Counted from the stretch's first letter, positions 52,097 through 63,481 are shown. The stretch: DNA of 64,000 nucleotides from Paramuribaculum sp. (GCA_022511125.1 JAFLSD010000001.1:372001-436000); one strand, 5' to 3'. Made by a program: numbers and translations. Notes: a model not told the origin generated them from the sequence alone.

Positions 52097-53422
52097 TTAA
52101 AGACTTTTGACGAGTTCCACAAGCTTATCCATCTCACCGATTGTCTGCATTTCCGTAACGGTAATGAGCAAACGGTCGCTACCTATTTTCACACCCGGCA
52201 GTATTCCCGCATTTATTCCTTTTCTGATCAGTTCGTCGGGATCGAACGAACAAGTCAACAAAAATTCATTTACGAACGGCTTGTCGGGGAAGGTCAATTT
52301 CACTTTTCCCGTTTTTATGAGCTCACCGGCGAGGAAATGTGCTCCGTTAATACCCTGTTCGGCAACTTCGCGCAGTCCCTTCGGCCCGAGAAGACTGAGA
52401 TAGACAACGGTGTGCAACGCCATCAGCCCTTGATTGGAGCAAATATTACTTGTGGCTTTGTCGCGGCGTATATGCTGTTCACGAGCCTGAAGAGTGAGGA
52501 CAAACACTCTTCTGCCGTCGTTGTCGGTGGTAGCGCCGGTTATTCTTCCGGGCATTTTTCTGATGAGTGATTTCGTTGCGCATAAGAAACCCAGATAAGG
52601 CCCCCCGTAGCTTAGAGGCATTCCGAGCGACTGAGCGTCGCCCGTGGCGATATCCGCGCCCCATTCACCGGGTGTACGGAGAACGACGAGGTTGGATGCG
52701 ACACAATTCATTATCAACAATGCTTTGGACGCATGACATTTATCAGCCCATCCGGAATAGTCCTCCGCTATGCCGTAGAAATTCTGATTGGCAACAATCA
52801 CCCCTGCAACATCTCCCGCACTCAGTTTCTTTTCAAGGTCGTCGACGGATGTAACGCCGTCGTGCTCTTCGATGATGTCCGTGACTACTCCGTGATAATG
52901 AGCATAAGTTTCTATCACTCTGCGTATGGCCGGATTTATGGTTGCCGAAATCAGCACACGGTTTTTCTTTCTGGCGGCAGCCACGGCCATCATCATAGCC
53001 TCGGCCGTAGCCGTCGTTCCGTCGTACATCGAGGCATTGCTGACTTCCATCCCGGTCAGCTCAGCCATCATCGACTGATATTCAAAGATATATTGCAGTG
53101 TGCCTTGCGAAATTTCGGGTTGATAAGGAGTGTAGGCGGTCAGAAATTCCGATCGAGCAATGATGGAATTTACCGCAGCCGGCGTATAGTGATCGTAATA
53201 TCCCGCACCTGCGAAACAGGCGAGTTTGCGGTTTTTTGCTGCGAGTCCGTTGAAAAAGTCTCTGATTTCTTTTTCGCTCAGACTCTCGGGCAGATTATAT
53301 TCTTTTTTCAGACGAATGTCGGCTGGAATGTCAGCGTATAAATCGTCGAGCGAGCTGACTCCGCACGCATCAAGCATCGCCCTGACATCGTCGGGCGTGT
53401 GGGGGAAGTAATGATGGGCCAT
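52097..53422 (-). CDS. gcvPA: Glycine dehydrogenase (decarboxylating) subunit 1
   Basis: 441-residue alpha half of the split P-protein. It starts MAHHYFPHTPDDVRAML (ATG 53422; an in-frame start at 53476 would overlap gcvH). It contains LACFAGAGYYDHYTPAAVNSI, FLTAYTPYQPEISQGTLQ, YDGTTATAEAMMMA and GMPLSYGGPYLGFL, all diagnostic. It pairs with GcvPB to decarboxylate glycine and load the aminomethyl group onto lipoyl-GcvH. gcvH ends 7 bases upstream. Confidence 0.95.
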   Translation of the reverse strand: MAHHYFPHTPDDVRAMLDACGVSSLDDLYADIPADIRLKKEYNLPESLSEKEIRDFFNGLAAKNRKLACFAGAGYYDHYTPAAVNSIIARSEFLTAYTPYQPEISQGTLQYIFEYQSMMAELTGMEVSNASMYDGTTATAEAMMMAVAAARKKNRVLISATINPAIRRVIETYAHYHGVVTDIIEEHDGVTSVDDLEKKLSAGDVAGVIVANQNFYGIAEDYSGWADKCHASKALLIMNCVASNLVVLRTPGEWGADIATGDAQSLGMPLSYGGPYLGFLCATKSLIRKMPGRITGATTDNDGRRVFVLTLQAREQHIRRDKATSNICSNQGLMALHTVVYLSLLGPKGLREVAEQGINGAHFLAGELIKTGKVKLTFPDKPFVNEFLLTCSFDPDELIRKGINAGILPGVKIGSDRLLITVTEMQTIGEMDKLVELVKSL

Positions 53423-53429
53423 AAACGGA

Positions 53430-53810
53430 TCAGTGTGCTTGTTCCTGTTCGCAGAAAGCGTTATAAGCTTCTTCATCCATCAGATCTTCGAGTTCTTCGG
53501 GATTAGTAAGCTCCACTTTGATAATCCAGTTTTTCATGGCGTCCTCGTTGATCAGACGGGGATTGTCGATAAGGTGTTCGTTGATTTCCACCACTGCACC
53601 GCTAACCGGTGAGAATAGGTCGGACGCAGCTTTTACGCTTTCCACCGCACCGAATTCTTCTCCTGCCGTCACGTCGTCGCCTGTTTCAGGCATATCGACA
53701 TAAACCACGTTGCCAAGTGCTTTTTGCGCGTAGTCCGAGATTCCAATCAGACCGATGTTTCCGTCAACTGTCACATATTCATGTGATTTCGAGTAATATG
53801 TTTTGCTCAT
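53430..53810 (-). CDS. gcvH: Glycine cleavage system H protein
   Basis: 126-residue lipoyl carrier. The modified lysine is K60 in GAVESVKAAS. The flanking beta-hairpin (NVVYVDMPETGDDVTAGEEF) and the ISDYAQKALG helix are standard. It shuttles the aminomethyl group between the P, T and L proteins. The lipoyl group can be attached by the lipoate ligase encoded upstream (55103-56128). Confidence 0.97.
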   Translation of the reverse strand: MSKTYYSKSHEYVTVDGNIGLIGISDYAQKALGNVVYVDMPETGDDVTAGEEFGAVESVKAASDLFSPVSGAVVEINEHLIDNPRLINEDAMKNWIIKVELTNPEELEDLMDEEAYNAFCEQEQAH

Positions 53811-53849
53811 AACTGTGTTATTTTATCGTTATAAAATTATTTAGCGTAT

Positions 53850-54962
53850 TTATTTCTTATAGCTCTTTTTGTAGAATTTCTTGGCGATCACCGTAGCCGG
53901 AAAGACTTTCTTGCGTATTTTGACGGCTACTTCCGTTCCTTTTTCGGCATACTTGCTATCGATCAGTGCCATAGCCAGACTTTTGTCGACAGAAATACCG
54001 CGGTAGCCGGTGGTGATGGCCCCTATTGTCTCCCCGTTCTTGTCGAGAACCTCATAGCCATGGCGTGCTATTGCCCTGTCATGGATTTCCAGACCTACGA
54101 CCTTACGGCTTACTCCCTGCTCTTTCTGACGGAGAATGGTTTCACGACCTATGAAATCAGGCTTATCGGTTTTCACGAACATCGACAGGCCGGCTTCTAC
54201 AGGCGTTATTTCTTCGCTAAGTTCGTCGCCGTAGAGCGGCAGCCCCACTTCAAACCGCAACGTATCGCGGCAACCCAAACCGCACGGCTTGCATCTGCCG
54301 GATTCCATGAGCTCGTCCCAGAGACGTACGATCACAGGATGTTCTCCATAAATTTCAAATCCGTCTTCGCCGGTATATCCCGTGCGACTTATGAGAATGT
54401 GGTTACCGTCAAGCAGACATTCCTTGAAAGTGTAGAAAGTAAGCTCTTTACAACCTATTCCAAGCACTTCCTCTATCACTTGTTCGGCTTCGGGTCCCTG
54501 AATGGCTATTTCGCCAAGCACATCACAGAGATCGTCGATTTCGACATCGAATCCGGTAGCCTGATTGCGGATCCACGCCACGTCCTTGTCGATATTTCCG
54601 GCATTTATCACGAGAAAGAAATTGTTGTCACCGCGTTTGTATACAAGCAAATCGTCTACAGTTCCACCCTTTTCATTAAGCATCATTCCGTAGAAAATCT
54701 TGCCTTCGGGAGCACCGGCAACATCGTTGGTAAAGATCCTGTTGACAAATTTTTCCGCATCTTTTCCCGATATGTTGACCTCGCCCATGTGGGAAACGTC
54801 GAATACCCCGCAAGCAGATCTTACTGCCTGATGTTCTTCGGTGATGCCTTCATACTGTATGGGCATCTCGAATCCGCCGAATGGGCTGATAAGAGCACCA
54901 GCTTTTACATGGCGGTCGTAGAGACAAGTCCTTTTGTTTTCCGATTTGATGTTTTCCGACAT
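53850..54962 (-). CDS. gcvT: Aminomethyltransferase (glycine cleavage T protein)
   Basis: 370-residue tetrahydrofolate-dependent enzyme that releases ammonia and forms methylene-THF. It shows the N-terminal KAGALISPFGGFEMPIQYEG, the catalytic-Asp region FDVSHMGEVNISG, SRTGYTGEDGFEIYG, and CGLGCRDTLRFEVGLPLYG. All intact. It is the first gene of the gcvT-H-PA-PB-lpd run. A minus-strand -7-like TAATTTTG lies at 55025-55018 without a clear -33 partner. No glycine riboswitch was seen. Confidence 0.95.
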   Translation of the reverse strand: MSENIKSENKRTCLYDRHVKAGALISPFGGFEMPIQYEGITEEHQAVRSACGVFDVSHMGEVNISGKDAEKFVNRIFTNDVAGAPEGKIFYGMMLNEKGGTVDDLLVYKRGDNNFFLVINAGNIDKDVAWIRNQATGFDVEIDDLCDVLGEIAIQGPEAEQVIEEVLGIGCKELTFYTFKECLLDGNHILISRTGYTGEDGFEIYGEHPVIVRLWDELMESGRCKPCGLGCRDTLRFEVGLPLYGDELSEEITPVEAGLSMFVKTDKPDFIGRETILRQKEQGVSRKVVGLEIHDRAIARHGYEVLDKNGETIGAITTGYRGISVDKSLAMALIDSKYAEKGTEVAVKIRKKVFPATVIAKKFYKKSYKK

Positions 54963-55102
54963 ATTGGTTTGCTTTATTGTTGTTTGTGATATTTCAAGTG
55001 TTAAATCCGTGGATTGGCAAAATTACATAAAATTTCGATAACTAATCATCCTTTTCGGATAATTGCGATTTATTTTTAATTCCTCTCGATCAAGGCGCAT
55101 AA

Positions 55103-56128
55103 TTATTCCAGACGGCATAAATTCTCAGAGCTGTCGGGTGAAGTAATCATTCCGATCAATGTATCGACGTCGAGTCCGTCGATTATCGCCGACAGGTCAT
55201 GACCATCGAGAGCCTGGGAAAGTGCAGCGGCTGTGGGTTCGACACCTTTGAGTAAGCCGGTCAGTGCTTCGTCTGCGTCCGCAAGATTGAAGAAGTCGCC
55301 GGTAAGACTGACAGTATCAATGCGTTCGTCAGTGTCAACGGTATAGCCTAAAGCAATCTCCCCTATTCCGGGAAGGTGTTTCAGGTTGGTGCCTGTTCCC
55401 TTTCCGATGGTGCGGAATGTCCATTCGGGTTTATAATAATGGCGTTCAAGCTCCTCGATTTTGCCCACATCTTCAGCAGTCAGTTCAATCTGCCTATCGC
55501 CGCAAAGACTCGCCCGGGCATGGCTTTTGAATCCTTCAAGGGTCAGTGATGGCAGATGACTGCGGATTGTCGTAATCCGGCTTTCTATTGATTTTACCCC
55601 TTTTGACGATAATTTCGCTCGTGACGGTGTAAGGGCGTTTGCTATGTGACGTCCGTCAGTGTCATAAAGCATCGTTCCGTGCACAATGCTTCTGCCGGGA
55701 AGATGATAGAAAGCACATCCCGAAACTTTGCGGTCGCCGATAAGAATATCGTTTCTCGCATTATCCGACGCATCAAGTCCGAGTTCGCACAGCATCGAGG
55801 CTACCCGTCCGGTATATTCCGAAAAAGTTGTGCGCACGTCGGAGGATTTTGCGATGTAGCTGAACATGATGTTACTCCTGTCGGCAAATACGCAACCGCC
55901 TCCGCTTTTACGTCGGACAACATCAATCCCTTCACGGCGGCAATAATGCAGATCGGTCTCTTTTTCCACTTCCTGGTTCCGTCCGCAGATGACCGTCGGA
56001 TCTACCTGCCACATGAAGAACAAACCATCCTCATCCCTATTGGACGCTAGATATTCTTCCATGGCGAGATAAAACCCCAAGCGTCGGTTGATGTTTTCAG
56101 ATTCTTTCGGGAGCGAAACGTAAATCAT
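55103..56128 (-). CDS. lplA: Lipoate-protein ligase A
   Basis: 341-residue ligase that attaches free lipoate (via lipoyl-AMP) to lipoyl domains. The N-terminal catalytic domain has FFMWQVDPTVICGRNQEVEKE, VVRRKSGGGCVFADRSNIMFSY (the RRxSGGGxV lipoate-binding motif) and DILIGDRKVSGCAFYHLPGRSIVHGTMLY with the catalytic Lys. An accessory C-terminal domain (from about 245) is present. Placement upstream of gcvT on the same strand supports a role in lipoylating GcvH. Confidence 0.93.
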   Translation of the reverse strand: MIYVSLPKESENINRRLGFYLAMEEYLASNRDEDGLFFMWQVDPTVICGRNQEVEKETDLHYCRREGIDVVRRKSGGGCVFADRSNIMFSYIAKSSDVRTTFSEYTGRVASMLCELGLDASDNARNDILIGDRKVSGCAFYHLPGRSIVHGTMLYDTDGRHIANALTPSRAKLSSKGVKSIESRITTIRSHLPSLTLEGFKSHARASLCGDRQIELTAEDVGKIEELERHYYKPEWTFRTIGKGTGTNLKHLPGIGEIALGYTVDTDERIDTVSLTGDFFNLADADEALTGLLKGVEPTAAALSQALDGHDLSAIIDGLDVDTLIGMITSPDSSENLCRLE

Positions 56129-56256
56129 AGTATAATTATCGGAATTTTAAAGCTCAATTTTTACAATTCTGAATTAGCGATTTGTGGATTTAATGAATAG
56201 CCGGGATAGTTACGCTACTTACCCCGGCTATAGATGTTCGGTCAAAATTTTTGCGG

Positions 56257-58845
56257 TTATTTAGCAATTATTTCGTAGATTTCAATCGGCCCTTCGATAG
56301 TGATTTTCTGAGTCTCGGGCTGAAGATTTACGGTAGTGTAACCGGACGTCAGCGGTTGCGTGCTTGTTACGGTTTCTTGCTTTTCGGTTTTGCCTTTCTT
56401 CAGTTTTTTCTCTACTGTTGCAGTTTGTGTAAGCGTCACATTTTTTCCGGGCGCATTGGCCAGTATGACGAGTGACTGAGCGTTAGCGGGACGGTTGAAA
56501 GTAAACGTTCCGTTATTTGAGTAGATAGTTGTGGGATTTAGGTCAAAGGCAGCCAAAGCCGCATTGGCATTGTCGGCGGAGATGTCGAGGCCTACGCTTT
56601 CCTGAGTGGGAGTGTTTACGCTGAATTCGCGCACGGCAATCCAGCTTCTTTTGGGCGAATGTAATTTTCTAAGACGAACATAACGTGCATCGACAGGTGT
56701 GCCGTTCCATTCTATCACATAAGTATTTTGAAGCGAATCGGTAAGTGCTTTCCAATCCTTACCGTCGACCGACACTTCGAGTATGGCATTGTCGAAATAA
56801 TCCACATCGTTCACCGAATTACGTCCCTGTTTGATACGGACATCGCGTACCGGACGGACAGTGCCGAGATCCACTCCAACCCAATGTCCGGGAGCCTGGC
56901 TGTTACCCGAGTGGTAGTACGTTGTGGTGTCGCCGTCGAACATTTTCTTAGCCTGGGTGGTTCGGAGATTGCGGTAGGTACCCGTAGCCTTATACATTGT
57001 GGGTACTTCTCCGGACATTTTTTTAAATTCGGCTTCAAGCATCCCATCCATTGCGTTTTCGTAGAAGGGCTGAAGCTTCATGGTGCCGGATTTGTGAGCG
57101 TTATAGGCGTCGCGATCGGCATCGCTCATCAGATTGGCAGTATATGCTTCCCAGAAAAGAGAATCGTTTCCGCCTTCGTAGATTTTAATGAGATCAAGCG
57201 TACGCACTCCCCTATCACCTAATTTCCCGAACTCTGTGAGCCAAGGGCGAATTTCTGTCAGAAGCGCTTTATTGGAAATTTTTTCCATTTCTGCGGGTAC
57301 GGCTTGTATTTTTTCAAACTCCTCTTTCAGAGCGGCGAATTGCGCAGGGGTATAGTCATTGAATGCAAAAGTCTCCGTTTCCCAAGATTCGTCACGGCGA
57401 TATCCCGTTTCGGTGTCACCGTTGTGGATGGCAAACAAACGGTAAGCCTCGGCGGCTTCGGGAGCGATCTCCACGAGTCCTCTTTCCCAGTTGTCGATGG
57501 GATTGTAGGCGGCCGGATTCCAAGCATAGTCAGCCACACCGTAAAGGGCAAGCTTTGAAGCCTCGCCGTGTTCCATCGGATTGCTTTCGATACCGGCAAC
57601 TTCGGCTGCCGTCAGCGACGTGTCGAGTCCATAGACAGGACCTTGAAGAATATAATTACGTGCATAATCGGTAACGGGATAATTCCACCAGTAAAGCGCC
57701 GGGCGTTTTATTCTCGAATTGACAAATTCGAGAGTTTCGGGAGTGAGGTCGCTGCACACAACAGCTCCTGTCCAGAATACCTCTACATCGGGATTAAGCT
57801 TATTGCCATAGATGGCGAGCTGGCCGTTAGGACCGGGGTTAGCCCAAAGCTGTGAATAATCCGTCGGGCAAATCATGAGGTTTGTCACGTCGCCTTTTGT
57901 CTTTACGAAGTCGCGCGTAAGGTCATTAACGAGTTCGGCCTGCATGTTCGAGTCTGTGCCGATACCTTCTATGTCATCGAAAAAGAGGGCGAAAGAGCGT
58001 ACACCGAGATCGTACATCATGTTTAGCTTATTCAGAAGGCTGTCATAGTCTTCCTTATTCCAGCGTATGTCTTTTCCCGGATGGATAGCCCAGACGAAAT
58101 TCACGCGGTTTTTCTTGCTTGCTTCTACAAGTTCGTGGATCTGTGCGGCTTCTTTTTCGGGGTAGGGGAGCCGCCAGTGAGGTGAGCTATGATAAGGATC
58201 GTCCTTCGGGCCGAAAATATAATTGTTCATTTTGTTGCGGCCGTAGAACTCAATCAGCGACATGCGTACGTCGTGGCTCCAGGGGGTTCCGTAGAATCCT
58301 TCGACTACTCCGCGATAAGGAAGAGCGGGATAATCAGTAACCGCGAGATAAGGTAGCGTTTTATTTTCAGCAACAGGCGAATTGATGAGCTCTCGCAAAG
58401 TCTGAAGACCATAGAATGCACCGGTATCGTCGAAAGCCGTGATTTCCACTCCCTTTTTCCCTATTGTAAACTTATAAGCGCCTTCCTTTAGTTCAACTCC
58501 GGCTTTTTTAGCGGCTTTTTCGCCGACCTGGATAGTCAGAGCCACCCCGGCAGCTGATGTCGGAATACCGAGATGGGTGAGATCATCGGCATATTTTTTT
58601 GTATCCTTTGTGGATTTAAAATTGAATCCTTGCTTGATATCGACAGTGCCTTCGTTGACAACCAGCGATTGTGGGGTAGGATTGATTATGATACCTTTGT
58701 GGTCTAATTTTTCGCCCGGAATCTTGTTGAATCGCTGCACTTCCTTGCGCTGCGAATTCAAATCAAACGAATCTTGCCCGAACGTAGGTGTAGCGGCGGC
58801 TACGCACAATGACAGACAAATGCCTGAAAAAATGGAAAGTTTCAT
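56257..58845 (-). CDS. GH84 beta-N-acetylglucosaminidase
   Basis: 863-residue secreted glycosidase of the GH84 (O-GlcNAcase/hyaluronidase-like) family. The signal peptide starts at 58845 (MKLSIFSGICLSL). An N-terminal GH20b-like domain leads to the catalytic barrel with YRGVVEGFYGTPWSHDVR (about 177-194). The catalytic aspartate pair is D290-D291 in LFFDDIEG. C-terminal discoidin/F5-8-like regions follow (HWVGVDLGTVRPVRDVRI, VDARYVRLRKLHSPKRSW). It releases GlcNAc from host mucin-type or other glycans. A -7-like TACATTTG lies at 58883-58876 on the minus strand. Confidence 0.93.
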   Translation of the reverse strand: MKLSIFSGICLSLCVAAATPTFGQDSFDLNSQRKEVQRFNKIPGEKLDHKGIIINPTPQSLVVNEGTVDIKQGFNFKSTKDTKKYADDLTHLGIPTSAAGVALTIQVGEKAAKKAGVELKEGAYKFTIGKKGVEITAFDDTGAFYGLQTLRELINSPVAENKTLPYLAVTDYPALPYRGVVEGFYGTPWSHDVRMSLIEFYGRNKMNNYIFGPKDDPYHSSPHWRLPYPEKEAAQIHELVEASKKNRVNFVWAIHPGKDIRWNKEDYDSLLNKLNMMYDLGVRSFALFFDDIEGIGTDSNMQAELVNDLTRDFVKTKGDVTNLMICPTDYSQLWANPGPNGQLAIYGNKLNPDVEVFWTGAVVCSDLTPETLEFVNSRIKRPALYWWNYPVTDYARNYILQGPVYGLDTSLTAAEVAGIESNPMEHGEASKLALYGVADYAWNPAAYNPIDNWERGLVEIAPEAAEAYRLFAIHNGDTETGYRRDESWETETFAFNDYTPAQFAALKEEFEKIQAVPAEMEKISNKALLTEIRPWLTEFGKLGDRGVRTLDLIKIYEGGNDSLFWEAYTANLMSDADRDAYNAHKSGTMKLQPFYENAMDGMLEAEFKKMSGEVPTMYKATGTYRNLRTTQAKKMFDGDTTTYYHSGNSQAPGHWVGVDLGTVRPVRDVRIKQGRNSVNDVDYFDNAILEVSVDGKDWKALTDSLQNTYVIEWNGTPVDARYVRLRKLHSPKRSWIAVREFSVNTPTQESVGLDISADNANAALAAFDLNPTTIYSNNGTFTFNRPANAQSLVILANAPGKNVTLTQTATVEKKLKKGKTEKQETVTSTQPLTSGYTTVNLQPETQKITIEGPIEIYEIIAK

Positions 58846-59378
58846 GGTTTTTATATCGCAATTTTGAATTATATGCAAATGTAACACTTTTCGGGCAAGT
58901 AATAGTGCAACAGCTGAAAGAAAATATACTTATTATCATCAAGAAAGCGGAAACGAACCGATGCTGCGACTTATACGGCAAATCTAATAAGTTCATTAGC
59001 ATGACATTCTGACAGTTTTCAGGATACAACTATGTCTGAGACACTTAGATATAAGAATTACATCGAAAAGCATAAATGGGTGTTAGCCTGCTTCGATGCA
59101 TCATTACGGATAATTGTTTTTGCCTAAACAGAACCTTTTTCAAGTGGTTTAACCAGTCATTTTTCTCCTCGTCCAGATTTCGAAATTTAGACTTTGAAAG
59201 ATCGTCAGGTAGCGCTTTGTCTATCCCAAACTTGAAAAATTATTGTAAAGTCTAATTCGAAGTGCAATATCGGATAGACCAAACAATATATTTTTGACCC
59301 ACAAGCGAAAGAATAATTGGAAATGGGGTTTCACACCACCAAGCGCCCCTTTCCAAATATTCTTGAGCGGTAGAAAAG
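58846..59378. other. 533-bp AT-rich intergenic region beside the IS element
   Basis: It carries the upstream region of the GH84 gene and an inverted repeat, TTCGAAATTTAGACTTT (59179-59195) against AAAGTCTAATTCGAA (59247-59261), with two bases missing in the second arm. No gene was recognised. The repeat could be the end of an older insertion or a hairpin; its origin is not known. Confidence 0.4.
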
Positions 59379-60447
59379 GAAGAAGACAAGGGCAATACAA
59401 AAAGGGAGACCGAAGTCTCCCGGAGTTTAAATAATTTTGTATTGCTCATGTACAAACATCTAAACCCGTCACAAAGGTACCACCTTTTTATTGAGCGTCA
59501 AAACAAAGGTACCAAAAGAGCCAGGACGCAGGCCCAGATTGCGGCAGAGATGGGAGTCCATCCCTCTACGGTAAGCCGCGAGTATAAACGTAACGCCACA
59601 GCCAGGGGAGGCTACAATGACACCCTGGCTCAGAAAAAGGCGGAAAAGCGTAAGGAGAGATCCATTCCCCACAACCGCAAGGACAGACTGCTGTGGTGGC
59701 GCATAGAGAACTGGATCATAGAGGAACAATGGTCTCCGGCCCAGATTGCAGGAGTGCTGCGTAAGGAGGGTACTAAGATTTGTAAGCAGACCATATACAA
59801 TCATATCCATCAGGACACTACGGGACGGCTGTTGGCCAATACACGCCATAAAGGCAAATACAACAGGAAGACCAGGAAAACACCCAAGCCAACGAAGGCC
59901 ACCAATATCAGGAATCGCACAAGTATCCATGAAAGACCCCCGGAGGCAGACGGAACTCGTTTTGGAGACTGGGAGATGGATCTGATCATAGGCAAAGATG
60001 GATACGGGGCCATACTTGTGCTCACCGAAAGAAGCACTAATTATGTCATCATTGAGAAGCTGCCTCATGGTAAAAATGCCAGGCAGGTTGCAAAAGCCGT
60101 AGTGAGACTGTTATTCGCCTACAGGATAAAAGGTGTCTTGACAATAACGACCGACAACGGCAGTGAATTTGCCGCCCATCAGGATATTACCAGGGGATTA
60201 AACGGAGTCATTGTTTATTTTGCAGATTCTTATTGTTCCTGGCAGAAAGGCCTGGTGGAATATACCAACAAGCTGCTTAGACAATATATCCCGAAAGGTT
60301 CTGACTTCAAAGACTTTACCCCCAAACACTTGTCTAAGATCCAACATAAACTGAATAAGAGACCTAGAGAAAAATTAAAATTTTCTACTCCTCGGAATGA
60401 ATTCTTCAAACATTTTAATTAAAATTGCATTTGCCCTTGGACTCTTC
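59379..60447 (+). mobile_element. IS30-family insertion sequence
   Basis: About 1.07 kb. Imperfect inverted repeats bound it: left GAAGAAGACAAGGGCAATAC from 59379, and right, read inward, GAAGAGTCCAAGGGCAAATG from 60447, sharing CAAGGGCAA. It encodes one intact transposase. A GGGAGAC/GTCTCCC hairpin (59404-59410 with 59415-59421) just inside the left end may block outside transcription, and TAATTTTG (59432-59439) may be the transposase -7 box. No target-site duplication was evident, so the ends are approximate. Confidence 0.8.
59448..60422 (+). CDS. IS30-family transposase
   Basis: 324-residue DDE transposase. The N-terminal HTH is QIAAEMGVHPSTVSREYKRN, and a second basic helical region precedes KQTIYNHIHQD. 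The catalytic triad is the Asp of FGDWEMDLIIG, the Asp of ITTDNGSEF and the Glu of LVEYTNKLLRQY. The usual family form of the last motif is NENTNGLIRQY, so EYTN is a slight variant. The frame is intact and could be active. ATG at 59448; the upstream TTG at 59442 is less likely. Confidence 0.93.
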   Translation: MYKHLNPSQRYHLFIERQNKGTKRARTQAQIAAEMGVHPSTVSREYKRNATARGGYNDTLAQKKAEKRKERSIPHNRKDRLLWWRIENWIIEEQWSPAQIAGVLRKEGTKICKQTIYNHIHQDTTGRLLANTRHKGKYNRKTRKTPKPTKATNIRNRTSIHERPPEADGTRFGDWEMDLIIGKDGYGAILVLTERSTNYVIIEKLPHGKNARQVAKAVVRLLFAYRIKGVLTITTDNGSEFAAHQDITRGLNGVIVYFADSYCSWQKGLVEYTNKLLRQYIPKGSDFKDFTPKHLSKIQHKLNKRPREKLKFSTPRNEFFKHFN

Positions 60448-60517
60448 ACTTGAAAAATTATTTAGTAGAATATTGGTAATAAGCGAGAATAGGATATTTA
60501 CATTTGGAAAAATTTTG

Positions 60518-60525
60518 TAACTTTG
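60518..60525 (+). promoter_or_regulatory. Candidate -7 element of nadB
   Basis: TAACTTTG fits TAnnTTTG and lies 30 bases before the nadB ATG. The -33 region is T-rich without a clear TTTG at 19-21 bases. Confidence 0.5.
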
Positions 60526-60555
60526 TAAGTTCTAAACTCCGCAAGGATTAGACTT

Positions 60556-62181
<1,626 letters not shown>

Positions 62182-62189
62182 TCTAACTG

Positions 62190-62855
62190 ATGAAATTAAT
62201 AAAGATAATATTAGCGATAATCTTGACTATTCCTTCCGTGACGACTGTCAAAGCGGCAGTTGCGGAAATCCCGTCACGTGCTGATATAGAGGATATCGAC
62301 GAGGATCCGGATCTTCCAAGTCCTCGATTGACGGGCTATCAAGGTTATTATATCGACAATATTAACGGTGAGGACGTGAAAGTATACGTTCTTCGTGAAG
62401 TAACGGTTTTCCCTCCTTTGGTTTTTAAAAACAAGAAGGAGGAGGAATTTTATTGGAAGACCGTGCGCGATGTCAAAAAGACTCTTCCTTATGCAAAACT
62501 GATATGCTCCACTCTTCTGGAAACCTACGAATATATCGAGACTTTTCCCACTCAGAAAGAGAGAGAGGATTATCTTAAACAGATGGAAGGTGAGCTTTTC
62601 AAGCAATATAAGCCGGCGATGAGAAAATTCACTAAGTCGCAGGCCAAAGTGCTGGTGAAACTTATCAAGCGTGAGACCGACCAGTCGAGTTATAACATTA
62701 TCAAAGCGTTCTTAGGTTCATTCCGCGCAGGATTCTGGCAGACTTTCGGGCGCCTTTTCGGCGTGAATCTTAAGGGAGATTATAAACCGGACACCGACCG
62801 CAATGACGGTCTGATAGAACGCATCGCAGTCGGCGTAGAGTTAGGACGGCTTTAA
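62190..62855 (+). CDS. DUF4294 family protein
   Basis: 221-residue exported protein of the Bacteroidota-specific DUF4294 family. It has an N-terminal signal (MKLIKIILAIILTIPSVTTVKA). The conserved part runs from VYVLREVTVFPPLVFKNKKEEEFYWKTVRDVKKTLPYA through MEGELFKQYKPAMRKFTKSQAKVLVKLIKRETDQSSY. The function is unknown; the family is predicted to be periplasmic or envelope-associated. It starts 8 bases after nadB, so they are probably co-transcribed. Confidence 0.85.
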   Translation: MKLIKIILAIILTIPSVTTVKAAVAEIPSRADIEDIDEDPDLPSPRLTGYQGYYIDNINGEDVKVYVLREVTVFPPLVFKNKKEEEFYWKTVRDVKKTLPYAKLICSTLLETYEYIETFPTQKEREDYLKQMEGELFKQYKPAMRKFTKSQAKVLVKLIKRETDQSSYNIIKAFLGSFRAGFWQTFGRLFGVNLKGDYKPDTDRNDGLIERIAVGVELGRL

Positions 62856-62889
62856 GGCTCGGCCTGTAGTTATAGACCCGTTAACAGGG

Positions 62890-63447
62890 TCAGACTGTAA
62901 GAATTTCCTTTTCTTTTGCGGCGAAAACTTCATCGATCTTCTTAAGATACTTATCGTGAAGTTTCTGAACCTGATTTTCAGCGTCTTTTTCTGTGTCTTC
63001 GGGCATACCCTGTTTCACGGCTTTCTTAAGGGCGTCTATAGCCTCGCGACGTGCATTGCGCACTGAAACCTTAGCCTGCTCTGCTTCGGCTTTGGACTGT
63101 TTAACGAGCTGTTTGCGTCGTTCTTCAGTGAGCGGCGGAATGGAAATACGTATCACTTCGCCATTGTTTTCGGGAGTGATGCCGAGTTCGGAATTGATAA
63201 TTGCCTTTTCGATTTCCTTGAACATCTGCTTTTCCCACGGAGTGATAGTGATAGTTCTGGCGTCGGGCACCGCAACATTGGCCACCTGCGAGATCGGAGC
63301 GGCGCTTCCATAATAATCCACACGTATACCGTCGAGAATTTTAGGATTTGCTTTTCCGGCTCGGATTCGCTGAAGAGAATCATCGAGATAAGCTACGGCG
63401 AGTCCCATTTTCTCTTCCGCGCCATTTAGATAGTCTTTAACTTCCAT
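62890..63447 (-). CDS. frr: Ribosome recycling factor
   Basis: 185-residue RRF that, with EF-G, splits post-termination ribosomes. Conserved segments are [32 protein letters not shown], the head domain [16 protein letters not shown], and the C-terminal helix [15 protein letters not shown]. Normal length. pyrH lies 34 bases upstream on the same strand, the usual pyrH-frr order. Confidence 0.96.
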   Translation of the reverse strand: MEVKDYLNGAEEKMGLAVAYLDDSLQRIRAGKANPKILDGIRVDYYGSAAPISQVANVAVPDARTITITPWEKQMFKEIEKAIINSELGITPENNGEVIRISIPPLTEERRKQLVKQSKAEAEQAKVSVRNARREAIDALKKAVKQGMPEDTEKDAENQVQKLHDKYLKKIDEVFAAKEKEILTV

Positions 63448-63481
63448 ATTGCAATCTTTTTATGTTTTGAATTTCATGATA

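Noticed and set aside
51206-52570. 454-codon open frame antisense to gcvPB/gcvPA
   Set aside because: Long open antisense frames arise from codon bias; its translation is rich in His/Arg/Phe, has no recognisable motif, and the opposite strand holds clear gcvP genes.
54060-54989. 309-codon open frame antisense to gcvT
   Set aside because: Shadow of gcvT, no motif.
54963-55102. Glycine riboswitch before gcvT
   Set aside because: The 140-base gap is AT-rich and shows no tandem aptamer-like conserved stems.
59032-59127. 32-codon frame (MSETLRYKNYIEKHK) left of the IS element
   Set aside because: Too short, no promoter pattern and no family resemblance; treated as intergenic.
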